Part shown: positions 6,745 to 17,965 of the stretch, piece after piece
Layout: the number at the start of each line of letters is the position of its first letter
Numbering within the stretch: position 1 is the first letter of the stretch
Assembly (NCBI GenBank): GCA_041552135.1
Contig: JBFELL010000015.1
Coordinates: 1 to 29,505, forward strand
From: SZUA-186 sp041552135
GTDB lineage: Bacteria; Pseudomonadota; Gammaproteobacteria; UBA9214
DNA length: 29,505 nucleotides
Reading direction: 5' to 3'
Notes under the pieces: model-generated
What the model saw: the letters and a program-made list of their open reading frames with translations, nothing else
What the model was told of the DNA's origin: nothing
The model's database searches: none
Translations under genes and position numbers: made by a program

Positions 6745-7575
6745 ATGGGCAAGATAATAGCGGTAACCAACCAGAAGGGCGGTGTAGGCAAGACGACGAC
6801 CAGTGTCAATCTTGCCGCCTCGCTCTCGCAGACGGGTCGCCGCATACTGCTGATCGATCTCGATGCCCAGGGCAATGCCACCATGGGCAGCGGCATCAAC
6901 AAACACGAGGTCGAGCGGACCGGCTATGATCTGCTGGTTGGACACGCCGGCATACGCGAGGTGATCGTGCACGCCGGGGACGCCGGCTACGACCTGCTGC
7001 CAGGCAATGCCGACCTGACTGCGGCGGAAGTCGAACTGATGGACCGGGATGATCGTGAACGGCGACTGCGCTCGGCCCTGAGCTACGTGCAGAGGGACTA
7101 CGACCTGATTGTCATCGACTGCCCGCCATCGCTCAGTATCCTGACGATCAATGCCCTGGCTGCAGCACACGGTGTCTTTATTCCCATCCAGTGCGAATAC
7201 TATGCCCTCGAGGGGCTTTCGGCGCTGCTGGAAACCATCGAGCAGGTGCGCATCGCGGTCAATCCGGAGCTCGATATCGAGGGCCTGCTGCGCACCATGT
7301 ACGATGCACGCAATAACCTGTCCAACGATGTTTCCGCGCAGTTGCAGGAACATTTCGGCGACAAGGTCTATCGCACCATCATCCCGCGCAACGTGCGCCT
7401 GGCGGAGGCGCCGAGTCACGGTCTGCCGGTGCTGCGCTATGACAAGAGCTCGCGCGGTGCGGCCGCCTACCTGGCACTGGCCGGTGAATACCTGCGCCGC
7501 AACCGGGACACGCCGGCCAGCATGGAGAAGCCCGGTGTCATGCAGCAGCCGGAACCTCAACGCAATCATGCATAA
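6745..7575 (+). CDS. parA: Chromosome partitioning ATPase ParA (Soj)
   Basis: ParA is a deviant Walker ATPase that positions and segregates the origin region together with ParB. The deviant Walker A box KGGVGKTT is at residues 11-18, LLIDLDAQGNAT gives the A' motif, and VIDCPPSLSILT the Walker B region. The 276-residue length is normal for the chromosomal type, without the N-terminal DNA-binding domain of plasmid type Ia proteins. The start is the ATG at 6745, giving the usual MGKIIAVTNQ beginning. It is 24 bases after rsmG and 27 before parB, consistent with one transcription unit. Confidence 0.96.
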   Translation: MGKIIAVTNQKGGVGKTTTSVNLAASLSQTGRRILLIDLDAQGNATMGSGINKHEVERTGYDLLVGHAGIREVIVHAGDAGYDLLPGNADLTAAEVELMDRDDRERRLRSALSYVQRDYDLIVIDCPPSLSILTINALAAAHGVFIPIQCEYYALEGLSALLETIEQVRIAVNPELDIEGLLRTMYDARNNLSNDVSAQLQEHFGDKVYRTIIPRNVRLAEAPSHGLPVLRYDKSSRGAAAYLALAGEYLRRNRDTPASMEKPGVMQQPEPQRNHA

Positions 7576-7602
7576 ACCAGTACAACCCTGACGGTAGCGA
7601 TA

Positions 7603-8553
7603 ATGGCAGCGAAAAAACGCGGATTGGGACGCGGCCTGGAGGCACTCCTCGGGCCATCGGCACGGGCAAACCAGGCCGGGGACGCAGCAGTCCCGGCAGC
7701 GGAACCGGCTACGGTGCAGGCGCCTGCCGCGGCACCGGAGCTGCACGCCGTTCCCGACACGGCGCCGGCCGAGGCGGAGGAAGGTGCGCTGCGCATCCTG
7801 CCGGTGGACATCATCCAGCGCGGCAAGTACCAGCCGCGCGTCGACATGCACCAGGAATCGCTGCAGGACCTGGCGGATTCCATCCGCGAACAGGGTGTGG
7901 TGCAGCCGATCGTGGTGAGGAGCATCGACGATGGCCGCTACGAGATCATTGCCGGCGAGCGCCGCTGGCGCGCCTCGCAGCTTGCCGGTGTGCACGAGAT
8001 CCCGGCCGTGGTGCGCGATGTTGATGATCGCGGCGCCATTGCCATTGCGCTGATCGAGAACATCCAGCGCGAGAACCTGAACCCGATGGAAGAGGCGCGT
8101 GCCCTGAAACGCCTGGTCGACGAGTTCGAGGTTACACACGAGGAGGCCGCACATGCCGTTGGCCGCTCGCGTGCCGCCGTCTCCAACCTGCTGCGCCTGC
8201 TCGATCTCGAGGATGATGTGAAAGAAATGGTCGAACACGGCCACCTGGAGATGGGCCATGCCCGTGCCCTGCTGGCACTGTCCGGCAGGAAACAGGTCGA
8301 TGCGGCACGCCGGGTCGTGAGTGGCGGCATGTCCGTGCGGGCCACCGAGGCGCTGGTGAAGCAGCTGCAGCAGTCGAAACCGGCGCAGAAGAAGGCAACG
8401 AAAAACCCCGACGTCTTGCATCTCGAGGCGAGGCTCTCCGACACGCTCGGCGCCCGGGTCCTGCTGCACGCGGGCCGCAACGGCAAGGGCAAGCTCGAGA
8501 TCCGCTACAACAGCCTGGACGAGCTCGATGGCATTCTGGAGCACATCAACTAG
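7603..8553 (+). CDS. parB: Chromosome partitioning protein ParB (Spo0J)
   Basis: ParB is the CTP-dependent DNA clamp that loads at parS. The sequence shows the ParA-contacting N-terminus KKRGLGRGLEALLG (4-17), an alanine/proline-rich linker (about 20-60), the CTP-binding region with QPIVVR (101-106) and GERRWRAS (118-125), ENIQRENLNPMEEA, a helix-turn-helix (EEAAHAVGRSRAAVSNLLRLL, about 175-196), and a C-terminal dimerisation domain. Its 316 residues are slightly longer than usual owing to the linker. I saw no consensus parS palindrome in the window. The stop codon overlaps a small perfect hairpin, GCCGGT-ATG-ACCGGC (8553-8567). Confidence 0.96.
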   Translation: MAAKKRGLGRGLEALLGPSARANQAGDAAVPAAEPATVQAPAAAPELHAVPDTAPAEAEEGALRILPVDIIQRGKYQPRVDMHQESLQDLADSIREQGVVQPIVVRSIDDGRYEIIAGERRWRASQLAGVHEIPAVVRDVDDRGAIAIALIENIQRENLNPMEEARALKRLVDEFEVTHEEAAHAVGRSRAAVSNLLRLLDLEDDVKEMVEHGHLEMGHARALLALSGRKQVDAARRVVSGGMSVRATEALVKQLQQSKPAQKKATKNPDVLHLEARLSDTLGARVLLHAGRNGKGKLEIRYNSLDELDGILEHIN

Positions 8554-8567
8554 CCGGTATGACCGGC
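8553..8567. terminator. Short hairpin at the parB stop codon
   Basis: GCCGGT and ACCGGC pair perfectly around a 3-base loop and overlap the final base of the parB stop. No T-run follows, so it is only a weak candidate for a transcript end or mRNA-stabilising structure. Confidence 0.3.
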
Positions 8568-8651
8568 CGTGCAAGGGCATGGCGGGCCCGCGGGAAAAGT
8601 CGCTACCAGCCAGTAGTAATACCTGAATGTGCTGATTTCACATAAATTTCA

Positions 8652-8681
8652 TTGACCCCTGCAAGGAGTGATCTTTATAAT
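8652..8681 (+). promoter_or_regulatory. ATP synthase operon promoter
   Basis: TTGACC (8652-8657) and a perfect TATAAT (8676-8681) are 18 bases apart, one of the best sigma70-type promoters in the window. It would start RNA near 8688, leaving a leader of about 105 bases before atpI. It lies in the 239-base gap between parB and atpI and is the natural promoter for the atp operon. Confidence 0.75.
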
Positions 8682-8792
8682 CCTCCGTCGCTCAGGGGCC
8701 GTTAGACTCGCCATCAGTTTTTCACCATGCCTGTGTCGGACGCTATCTGGCCCAATATAATCGTTTGATTAATAGAGATTAATACTGGGTCT

Positions 8793-9155
8793 TTGTTGAA
8801 CGGGATCCGCCCGGCGGTGCTTGCCCAACTGTTGCTGGTGGCTCTGGCTGCCGGTGGTTTTTTCGCCATGTCCGGCGGCTTCCGGGCCTGCTCCGTTCTG
8901 TTTGGCGGGGCCATCGCCATGGGCAACCTGCTGTTGCTGGCGTGGCGGCGCAGCCGCACCGACCGCGGGCCGGTACTGAGCGCCTCCCGGAGCATCCGGG
9001 TGCTGTACCGCAGCGCGCTTGAGCGAATGGGGCTGGTCGTGCTGCTGTTTGCGCTGGGTCTGGTCGTGCTGCGGCTCGAACCGCTGGCAATGATTACGGG
9101 GTTTATCGCGGGCCAGGCTGGCCTTGTATTTATAGGAACACGAAGGAAGAGCTGA
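8793..9155 (+). CDS. atpI: ATP synthase protein I (AtpI)
   Basis: AtpI is a small inner-membrane protein at the head of many atp operons; it helps assemble the c-ring but is not part of the final enzyme. This 120-residue protein has four hydrophobic segments (about residues 8-25, 34-51, 79-96 and 98-117), with a basic cytoplasmic loop RRSRTDRG between them, as in the family. Only TTG codons (8793 and 8796) are available as plausible starts, since a stop lies in frame at 8766-8768; the ribosome site is weak. Low-efficiency initiation fits a protein needed in small amounts. atpB begins 3 bases after its stop. Confidence 0.85.
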   Translation: MLNGIRPAVLAQLLLVALAAGGFFAMSGGFRACSVLFGGAIAMGNLLLLAWRRSRTDRGPVLSASRSIRVLYRSALERMGLVVLLFALGLVVLRLEPLAMITGFIAGQAGLVFIGTRRKS

Positions 9156-10290
<1,135 letters not shown>

Positions 10291-10336
10291 GCCGGGCGGA
10301 CTGTTACCAACGGCATTTGCAGGACGAGGTGCAAGC

Positions 10337-10807
10337 ATGAATTTCAACGCGACACTGATTGGCCAGACCATCACGTTCATTGTCTTCGTGTGGTTCTGCA
10401 TGAAGTTTATCTGGCCGCCCGTGATGCACGCGCTGGAAGAGCGCAGGAAAAAGATTGCCGATGGCCTGGCAGCCGCCGAACACGGCAGGCACGAGCAGGA
10501 ACTGGCCGAGGAGCGGGCCAAGGAAATTATCCGCGAGGCCAAGGATCAGGCTGGCGAGATCATCACTCGCGCCGACAAACGTGCGGCGGAGATCGTCGAA
10601 GAGGCCAAGGGGGATGCACGCGAGGAAGGCGCGCGTCTGCTGACGGCCGCCCGCGCCGAGATCGACCAGGAGGTGAACCGTGCCCGGGAAGCCCTGCGCG
10701 GCAAGGTGGTATCGATCGCCCTGGCGGGTGCCGGCAAGGTGCTGGAGCGCGAGGTCGACGAGTCTGCCCACGGCGAGTTGCTGAACAAGCTGGCTGCTGA
10801 AATCTGA
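10337..10807 (+). CDS. atpF: ATP synthase F0 subunit b
   Basis: Subunit b is the peripheral stalk that holds F1 against rotation. It is 156 residues, the same as E. coli, with one N-terminal membrane helix (IGQTITFIVFVWFCMKFIW) followed by a long charged helix rich in A, E, K and R (LEERRKKIADGLAAAEHG onward) that dimerises and binds subunit delta. ATG 10337 has a GAGGTG ribosome site. The stop TGA shares one base with the atpH ATG (TGATG at 10805-10809), which implies translational coupling. Confidence 0.97.
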   Translation: MNFNATLIGQTITFIVFVWFCMKFIWPPVMHALEERRKKIADGLAAAEHGRHEQELAEERAKEIIREAKDQAGEIITRADKRAAEIVEEAKGDAREEGARLLTAARAEIDQEVNRAREALRGKVVSIALAGAGKVLEREVDESAHGELLNKLAAEI

Positions 10808-11343
10808 TGGCCGAATCGCTCACCATCGCGCGCCCCTATGCCCAGGCGGCGTTCCTGTTCGCCGACCAGCACCATGCGCTGAAAGACTGGTCGGAGATGC
10901 TGCAACTGCTCGCTGCCGTTGCAACCGACCCGGCCATGGCGGACATGATCGAAAATCCGCAGCTGACCGACAAACAGGTCGCCGGGCTGTTCATCAGCAT
11001 CGGCGGTGAACGGCTCAACGAGAAGTGCAACAACTTCATTCACCTGCTGGCCGAAAACGGGCGTTTGCAGCTGCTGCCGGACATCGCCGCACTGTTCGAG
11101 ATCCAGCGTCGCGAGGCCGAGAATACGGTGCAGGCGCAGCTGGTTACGGCCTACCCGGCCAGCGAGCCCCAGAAGGACGCCGTTATCGCCGCACTGAAAA
11201 AACGCCTGGAACGCGACATCGAGCTGCAATGCACCACGGACAGCAGCCTGCTGGGCGGGGCGATTATCCGCGCCGGCGACCTGGTGATCGACGGCTCCGT
11301 TCGCGGCAAGCTGGATCGCCTGGGCAATGCCCTGACGCACTAA
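10807..11343 (+). CDS. atpH: ATP synthase F1 subunit delta
   Basis: Subunit delta links the b stalk to the top of F1. The 178-residue protein has the family start TIARPYAQAAFLFADQ, a helical N-terminal domain, and the C-terminal signature SLLGGAIIRAGDLVIDGSVR followed by GKLDRL. It matches the E. coli length (177). It overlaps atpF by one base and precedes atpA by 30 bases. Confidence 0.97.
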   Translation: MAESLTIARPYAQAAFLFADQHHALKDWSEMLQLLAAVATDPAMADMIENPQLTDKQVAGLFISIGGERLNEKCNNFIHLLAENGRLQLLPDIAALFEIQRREAENTVQAQLVTAYPASEPQKDAVIAALKKRLERDIELQCTTDSSLLGGAIIRAGDLVIDGSVRGKLDRLGNALTH

Positions 11344-11373
11344 AAGAATCTACTGATACAGGAAGCAACAGCT

Positions 11374-12915
11374 ATGCAACTCAATCCCACTGAAATCAGC
11401 GATCTGATCAAGAGCCGCATCGAGCAGTTCGAGGCGGTCGCCGAGGCGCGCACCGAGGGGACCATTGTCAGCCTGTCTGACGGTATCGCACGCATCCACG
11501 GCCTGGCAGACGTCATGCAGGGTGAGATGATCGAGTTCCCGGGCAACGTCTTCGGCATGGCGCTCAACCTCGAGCGCGACTCGGTCGGCGCGGTGATCCT
11601 GGGCGATTACAAGGAAATATCCGAGGGCGATAGCGTCAAGTGCACCGGCCGCATTCTCGAGGTACCGGTGGGCGAGGGCCTGCTCGGCCGCGTGGTCGAC
11701 TCGCTCGGCAACCCGATCGATGGCAAGGGTCCGATCGAATCCGCCGGCACCTCGCCAATCGAGAAAATCGCGCCCGGCGTTATTGCCCGGCAATCGGTGG
11801 ACCAGCCGGTGCAGACCGGTCTCAAGTCGATCGACTCCATGGTGCCGATCGGCCGCGGTCAGCGCGAGCTGATTATCGGTGATCGCCAGACCGGCAAGTC
11901 CGCGGTGGCCATCGACGCCATCATCAACCAGAAGGGCACCGGCATCAAATGCATCTACGTTGCCATCGGTCAGAAGAACTCGACCATTGCCAACGTCGTG
12001 CACAAGCTGGAAGAGCATGGTGCCATGGCGCACACCATTATCGTTGCCGCTGCCGCTGCCGAGTCGGCAGCCATGCAGTACATCGCACCGTATTCAGGCT
12101 GCACCATGGGCGAGTACTTCCGCGACCGCGGTGAAGACGCCCTGATCATCTACGATGACCTCACCAAGCAGGCCTGGGCCTATCGCCAGGTCTCCCTGCT
12201 GCTGCGTCGTCCGCCGGGTCGCGAGGCCTACCCGGGTGACGTGTTCTACCTGCACTCCCGCCTGCTGGAACGTGCCGCACGGATCAATGCCGACGAGGTG
12301 GAAAGAATCACCAACGGCGAGGTCAAGGGCAAGACCGGCTCGCTGACAGCGCTGCCGATCATCGAGACCCAGGCCGGTGACGTGTCGGCCTTCGTGCCCA
12401 CCAACGTGATTTCCATCACCGACGGCCAGATCTTCCTGGAGTCCGACCTGTTCAACGCCGGCATCCGCCCGGCCATCAACGCCGGACTGTCGGTCTCGCG
12501 CGTCGGTGGCGCGGCCCAGACCAAGATCATCAAGAAGCTTGGCGGCGGCGTGCGCCTGGCGCTGGCGCAGTACCGCGAGCTGGCGGCATTCGCCCAGTTC
12601 GCGTCCGACCTCGACGAGACGACCCGCAAGCAGCTCGAGCGCGGTCAGCGCGTTACCGAGCTGATGAAGCAGAAGCAGTACTCGCCGCTCTCCGTTGCCG
12701 AGATGGCCGTGTCGCTGTTTGCCGCCGAGCAGGGTTTTCTCGATGACGTCGATATCAACAAGGTCGTGGATTTCGAGTCCGCGCTGCATACCTACATGCG
12801 GGCCAGCCAGTCAGCCCTGCTCGACCAGATCAACGAGACGGCGGACTACAACGACGAGATCGAGAGCGGCATGAAGGCCGCCATCGAGGACTTCAAGGCT
12901 ACCGGTACCTGGTAG
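11374..12915 (+). CDS. atpA: ATP synthase F1 subunit alpha
   Basis: Subunit alpha is the non-catalytic nucleotide-binding subunit of F1. The P-loop GDRQTGKS is at residues 169-176, as in E. coli, and the alpha/beta signature [14 protein letters not shown] is present near residue 365, carrying the arginine finger that completes the catalytic sites on beta. Length is 513 residues, identical to E. coli, with the N-terminal delta-binding helix [19 protein letters not shown] intact. ATG 11374 has an AGGAAG ribosome site. Confidence 0.98.
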   Translation: MQLNPTEISDLIKSRIEQFEAVAEARTEGTIVSLSDGIARIHGLADVMQGEMIEFPGNVFGMALNLERDSVGAVILGDYKEISEGDSVKCTGRILEVPVGEGLLGRVVDSLGNPIDGKGPIESAGTSPIEKIAPGVIARQSVDQPVQTGLKSIDSMVPIGRGQRELIIGDRQTGKSAVAIDAIINQKGTGIKCIYVAIGQKNSTIANVVHKLEEHGAMAHTIIVAAAAAESAAMQYIAPYSGCTMGEYFRDRGEDALIIYDDLTKQAWAYRQVSLLLRRPPGREAYPGDVFYLHSRLLERAARINADEVERITNGEVKGKTGSLTALPIIETQAGDVSAFVPTNVISITDGQIFLESDLFNAGIRPAINAGLSVSRVGGAAQTKIIKKLGGGVRLALAQYRELAAFAQFASDLDETTRKQLERGQRVTELMKQKQYSPLSVAEMAVSLFAAEQGFLDDVDINKVVDFESALHTYMRASQSALLDQINETADYNDEIESGMKAAIEDFKATGTW

Positions 12916-12947
12916 GCCGGCTGCAAACGCAATAACGGGACGAATCG

Positions 12948-13808
12948 ATGTCAGGCGCGAAGGAAATCCGCAGCAAGATCGCGAGTATCAAGAACACGCA
13001 GAAGATCACCAAGGCCATGCAAATGGTCGCGGCGAGCAAGATGCGCAAGGCACAGGATCGCATGCAGGAAACCCGCCCGTATGCGCAAAAGATCCAGAAC
13101 GTCATTTCGCACCTGGCGCACGCCCATCCCGAGTACAGGCACCCGTTCCTGATCGAGCGCGAGACGAAGCGCGTCGGCATGATCGTGATCTCCACCGACC
13201 GCGGTCTGTGCGGCGGCCTGAACATCAACCTGTTCAAGTCCGCGATCACTGCCATGAAGGAATGGAATGCACAGGGCTACGAGATTGACCTGACCCTGAT
13301 TGGCAGCAAGAGCAACGCCTTCTTCAAGCGGGTCGGCGGCAACATCGTCTCCTCCACCACCCAGCTGGGAGATGCCCCCTCCATCGTGGAGCTGATTGGC
13401 ACAGTCAAGATCATGCTGGATGCCTACGAGGAGGGCACCATCGACCGCCTTTACCTGGCCCACAACACCTTCGTGAACACCATGACCCAGGAGCCGGGGC
13501 TGAAGCAGCTGCTGCCGGTCGAGGGCGCGGAGGACGAGACTCTGCAGACACACTGGGACTACATCTACGAGCCGGATTCACCGCCGGTCATGGATGCCCT
13601 GATGATTCGCTACATCGAGTCACTGGTCTACCAGGGCGTGGTCGAGAACCTGGCCTGCGAGATGGCGGCGCGCATGGTTGCCATGAAGGCGGCCACCGAC
13701 AATGCCGGTAACCTGATTGACGAGCTGCAGCTGGTCTACAACAAGGCGCGGCAGGCGGCGATTACCCAGGAGATCTCCGAGATCGTCAGCGGCGCGGCCG
13801 CGGTGTGA
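12948..13808 (+). CDS. atpG: ATP synthase F1 subunit gamma
   Basis: Subunit gamma is the central rotor shaft inside the alpha/beta hexamer. The 286-residue protein shows the N-terminal helix [20 protein letters not shown] with [10 protein letters not shown], the DRGLCGGLN segment, and the C-terminal ASEN-like helix ([18 protein letters not shown]) ending in [20 protein letters not shown], all typical. ATG 12948 is the family start. The gap to atpD is unusually long (111 bases) and contains a palindromic repeat. Confidence 0.97.
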   Translation: MSGAKEIRSKIASIKNTQKITKAMQMVAASKMRKAQDRMQETRPYAQKIQNVISHLAHAHPEYRHPFLIERETKRVGMIVISTDRGLCGGLNINLFKSAITAMKEWNAQGYEIDLTLIGSKSNAFFKRVGGNIVSSTTQLGDAPSIVELIGTVKIMLDAYEEGTIDRLYLAHNTFVNTMTQEPGLKQLLPVEGAEDETLQTHWDYIYEPDSPPVMDALMIRYIESLVYQGVVENLACEMAARMVAMKAATDNAGNLIDELQLVYNKARQAAITQEISEIVSGAAAV

Positions 13809-13823
13809 CGGATTGATCCATAG

Positions 13824-15296
<1,473 letters not shown>

Positions 15297-15318
15297 GGGC
15301 GGTTTCGGGACTACACTT

Positions 15319-15744
15319 ATGTCTATGACCCTGCATGTCGATATCGTCAGCGCCGAGGCCGAGATATACTCCGGCACGGTAACCATGGTGTTCGCCCCTG
15401 CCGAGATGGGCGAGGTCGGCATTGCGCCGCGCCATGCCCCCATGCTGACCAGGCTGAAGCCCGGTGAAGTCAGGGTGCAGACCCAGGAAGGCGAGGAGCA
15501 GTCGTTTTTCGTTTCCGGCGGCCTGCTGGAGGTCCAGCCGCACGTTGTTACCGTGCTGGCCGACACCGCCATCCGTGCCCACGACCTGGATGAGGCCGCT
15601 GCCCTGGAGGCCAAGGAGCGTGCCGAGCAGATGCTCTCCGACAAGCAGGCGGACATCGACTACGCCAGGGCGCAGGCCGAACTGGTCGAGTCCATGGCGC
15701 AGCTGGCCGCGATCCGCAAGCTGCGCGAAAAGGCCAATCGCTGA
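15319..15744 (+). CDS. atpC: ATP synthase F1 subunit epsilon
   Basis: Subunit epsilon joins gamma to the c-ring and can inhibit ATP hydrolysis. The 141-residue protein has the N-terminal beta sandwich ([58 protein letters not shown]) and a C-terminal pair of helices ([13 protein letters not shown], then [18 protein letters not shown]). ATG 15319 and ATG 15325 are both possible starts. It is the last gene of the atp operon. Confidence 0.96.
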   Translation: MSMTLHVDIVSAEAEIYSGTVTMVFAPAEMGEVGIAPRHAPMLTRLKPGEVRVQTQEGEEQSFFVSGGLLEVQPHVVTVLADTAIRAHDLDEAAALEAKERAEQMLSDKQADIDYARAQAELVESMAQLAAIRKLREKANR

Positions 15745-15821
15745 TACCGCAAAGAACCGGTTGCGCACGGTGCCTGCCTGGCAGTTTCTTCACATCCCAA
15801 TAGCGGTTTAGCGTATTTCCC

Positions 15822-16310
15822 ATGCCAGATCAGTTTATCAGCAAGGACAAGGTTGTTTCCTTCACCTACTCCATCAGGGACGAGTCGGGCGAGATCGTCG
15901 AGCAGTCCGATATGCCCATCAGCTACGTGCATGGCGGCAAGCACGACCTGTTCGAAAAGGTCGAGGAGGCGATGGATGGCTGCGTGGTCGGTGACACGGT
16001 GGAGGTTGCACTGACGCCGGACGAGGCATTTGGCCCGCATGACCCCAGCCTGACGTTTACCGACGACATCGAGAACGTCCCGCCGGAATTCCATCGGGTC
16101 GGTGCCGAGGTCGAAATGATGAACGATGCCGGCGAATCACGGAAATTCACCGTTTCCCGCATCGAGAACGGCAGGCTTACGGTGGACGGCAACCACCCGC
16201 TGGCCGGCAAGACCATCACCTTCAACATCACGGTAACCCGCATCCGCGATGCCACTGCGGAAGAGACGGCCGATGGCGTCCCGCCCATGGAAATGCCGGT
16301 CCTGCACTGA
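15822..16310 (+). CDS. FKBP-type peptidyl-prolyl isomerase, SlyD-like
   Basis: This 162-residue protein is a two-domain FKBP of the SlyD/SlpA type: the split FKBP fold (residues 6-70 and 120-142, with YVHGG, LFEKVEEAMDGCVVGDTVEV, and the signature DGNHPLAGK at 122-130) is interrupted by an insert-in-flap chaperone domain (about 71-119). It should catalyse proline isomerisation and help folding. The metal-binding histidine-rich tail of E. coli SlyD is absent, so I give no gene symbol; several family members lack it. No clear ribosome site precedes ATG 15822. It lies between atpC and glmU, in the same direction. Confidence 0.92.
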   Translation: MPDQFISKDKVVSFTYSIRDESGEIVEQSDMPISYVHGGKHDLFEKVEEAMDGCVVGDTVEVALTPDEAFGPHDPSLTFTDDIENVPPEFHRVGAEVEMMNDAGESRKFTVSRIENGRLTVDGNHPLAGKTITFNITVTRIRDATAEETADGVPPMEMPVLH

Positions 16311-16460
16311 TTCGAGTAGTCGCAGCGAGATCATGCCGCTGTGCTGGTACCGGGCAAAGCCCCCAGGGTGTCGGCATTACGGCCGATAATCCTGTTTATG
16401 GTAAAACTGCCTGCCCGCAGAGACCGCACAGGGAAATGCTTGTATGCTTGACAGTCACTT

Positions 16461-16490
16461 TTGGCGCATTACCCGTCCTTCAGGTATAAA
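16461..16490 (+). promoter_or_regulatory. Probable glmU promoter
   Basis: TTGGCG (16461-16466) and TATAAA (16485-16490) are separated by 18 bases in the 253-base gap before glmU. A perfect TTGACA at 16448-16453 lies further up but is 31 bases from the -10 and probably not used with it. GTATAA/TTATAC (16484-16489 and 16499-16504) form a small inverted repeat at the start region. Confidence 0.5.
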
Positions 16491-16563
16491 AGGTATTGTT
16501 ATACCGGATACTGGCCCGGTGCCCCCTGCGGTACGGGTTTGTCGCAGCTAAACAACTGACACT

Positions 16564-17928
16564 ATGAACCTCAGCATCATCATCCTGGCCGCTGGCCAGG
16601 GCACTCGCATGCGTTCCGACCTGCCGAAGGTCCTGCACCCGCTGGGCGGTCGGCCCATGCTGGCGCATGTGCTGGATACAGCACGCTCACTCGACCATGC
16701 GACGCTGCATGTCGTGATCGGCCATGGTGCGCACCATGTCCGGGAGATCTTCCCGGATGCCGGTGTGAACTGGGTCATGCAGGACCGGCAGCTGGGTACC
16801 GGTCATGCCGTGGCGCAGGTCATGCCGGCGATTCCGGACGGCGATACCGTGCTGGTCATGTACGGCGATGTGCCGCTGATCTCGCGAGACACGCTCGAGC
16901 CACTGTGTCATGTCGCTGCGCAGGGATTCGTCGGTGTGCTGACGGCCGAGCCCGGGGATCCGGCAGGCTACGGCCGCATCCTGCACCACGCCGACGGCAG
17001 CATCAGCGGCATTGTCGAGGAAAAGGATGCGACTGCCGCACAGCGGGAGATACACGAGATCAATACCGGGTTTCTTGCTGCACCTGCCGCAAAGCTGCGC
17101 AGCTGGGTGGAGTCGCTGGATAACAACAATGCACAGGGCGAGTTTTACCTCACCGACGTGATCGCCAGGGCCGTTGCCGATGGCGTCAGTGTGCGCGGCA
17201 TCTGCACGGAACGCCTGGAGGAAGTGCTCGGCATCAATGACCGGGCGCAGCTGGCGGTACAGGAGCGTGCCTTTCAGCAGCGCCAGGCACGCGCCTGCCT
17301 GCAGGCCGGTGTCACGCTGATCGATCCGGCGCGCTTCGACCTGCGCGGTACCCTGGATGCCGGCCAGGATGTCCTGGTTGACGTCAATTGTGTCCTCGAG
17401 GGCCAGATCCGTGTCGGGCACCGCGTGCACATCGGCCCGAACGTGGTGCTGCGCAATACCACGGTCGGTGACGATGTCACCATCCTGGCCAATTGCGTCG
17501 TCGAGGACGCCGTGATCGGCAACAACGCGCGCATCGGACCGTTTGCACGCATACGCCCGGAAACCCGGCTGGCGGACAGCACCCATGTTGGCAATTTTGT
17601 CGAGATCAAGAAATCGGACATCGCCGAAGGGTCGAAGATCAACCATCTCAGTTACATCGGTGACACCAGTATCGGTCACAACGTGAATATCGGCGCCGGC
17701 ACGATCACCTGCAACTATGACGGTGCCAGCAAGCATCGAACGATTATCGGCAATGACGTGTTTATCGGCTCCGACACCCAGCTGGTTGCGCCGGTGGAAG
17801 TGAAAGACGGTGCGACCATCGGTGCCGGATCGACCATAACCCGCGATGCGCCGGCCGGTGAGCTGACCCTGAGTCGCGCGCCGCAGGAAACCCGCCAGGG
17901 CTGGCAGCGGCCGGTGAAAAAGCAATGA
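16564..17928 (+). CDS. glmU: Bifunctional GlcNAc-1-P uridyltransferase / GlcN-1-P acetyltransferase GlmU
   Basis: GlmU makes UDP-GlcNAc, the precursor of peptidoglycan and lipid A, in the last two steps. The N-terminal uridyltransferase domain has LAAGQGTRM (8-16) followed by LPKVLH and the metal-binding MYGDVPLIS. The C-terminal half (about 250-454) is a left-handed beta-helix of hexapeptide repeats, with the acetyltransferase signature LSYIGDTSIGHNVNIGAGTITCNYDG. The 454 residues match E. coli (456). ATG 16564 gives the normal start despite no obvious ribosome site. glmS follows after 37 bases. Confidence 0.97.
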   Translation: MNLSIIILAAGQGTRMRSDLPKVLHPLGGRPMLAHVLDTARSLDHATLHVVIGHGAHHVREIFPDAGVNWVMQDRQLGTGHAVAQVMPAIPDGDTVLVMYGDVPLISRDTLEPLCHVAAQGFVGVLTAEPGDPAGYGRILHHADGSISGIVEEKDATAAQREIHEINTGFLAAPAAKLRSWVESLDNNNAQGEFYLTDVIARAVADGVSVRGICTERLEEVLGINDRAQLAVQERAFQQRQARACLQAGVTLIDPARFDLRGTLDAGQDVLVDVNCVLEGQIRVGHRVHIGPNVVLRNTTVGDDVTILANCVVEDAVIGNNARIGPFARIRPETRLADSTHVGNFVEIKKSDIAEGSKINHLSYIGDTSIGHNVNIGAGTITCNYDGASKHRTIIGNDVFIGSDTQLVAPVEVKDGATIGAGSTITRDAPAGELTLSRAPQETRQGWQRPVKKQ

Positions 17929-17965
17929 ATACCGGAACGGAATTTCCCGGAAAAGGCAAGCTGTC

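Noticed and set aside
5971..8580. 869-codon open frame on the reverse strand
   Set aside because: It lies wholly opposite rsmG, parA and parB, which are certain by homology; its composition (many His, Gln, Arg, Asp-Val runs) is typical of antisense frames in GC-rich DNA.
6721..8792. parS site for ParB
   Set aside because: No sequence close to the TGTTTCACGTGAAACA consensus was seen near parAB or elsewhere in the window.
16448..16490. TTGACA (16448-16453) paired with TATAAA (16485-16490)
   Set aside because: The spacing is 31 bases, too long for a sigma70 promoter; TTGGCG at 16461 fits better.
17929..17965. glmS ribozyme/riboswitch
   Set aside because: The glmU-glmS gap is 37 bases, too short for the ribozyme, which is also mainly a Gram-positive feature.
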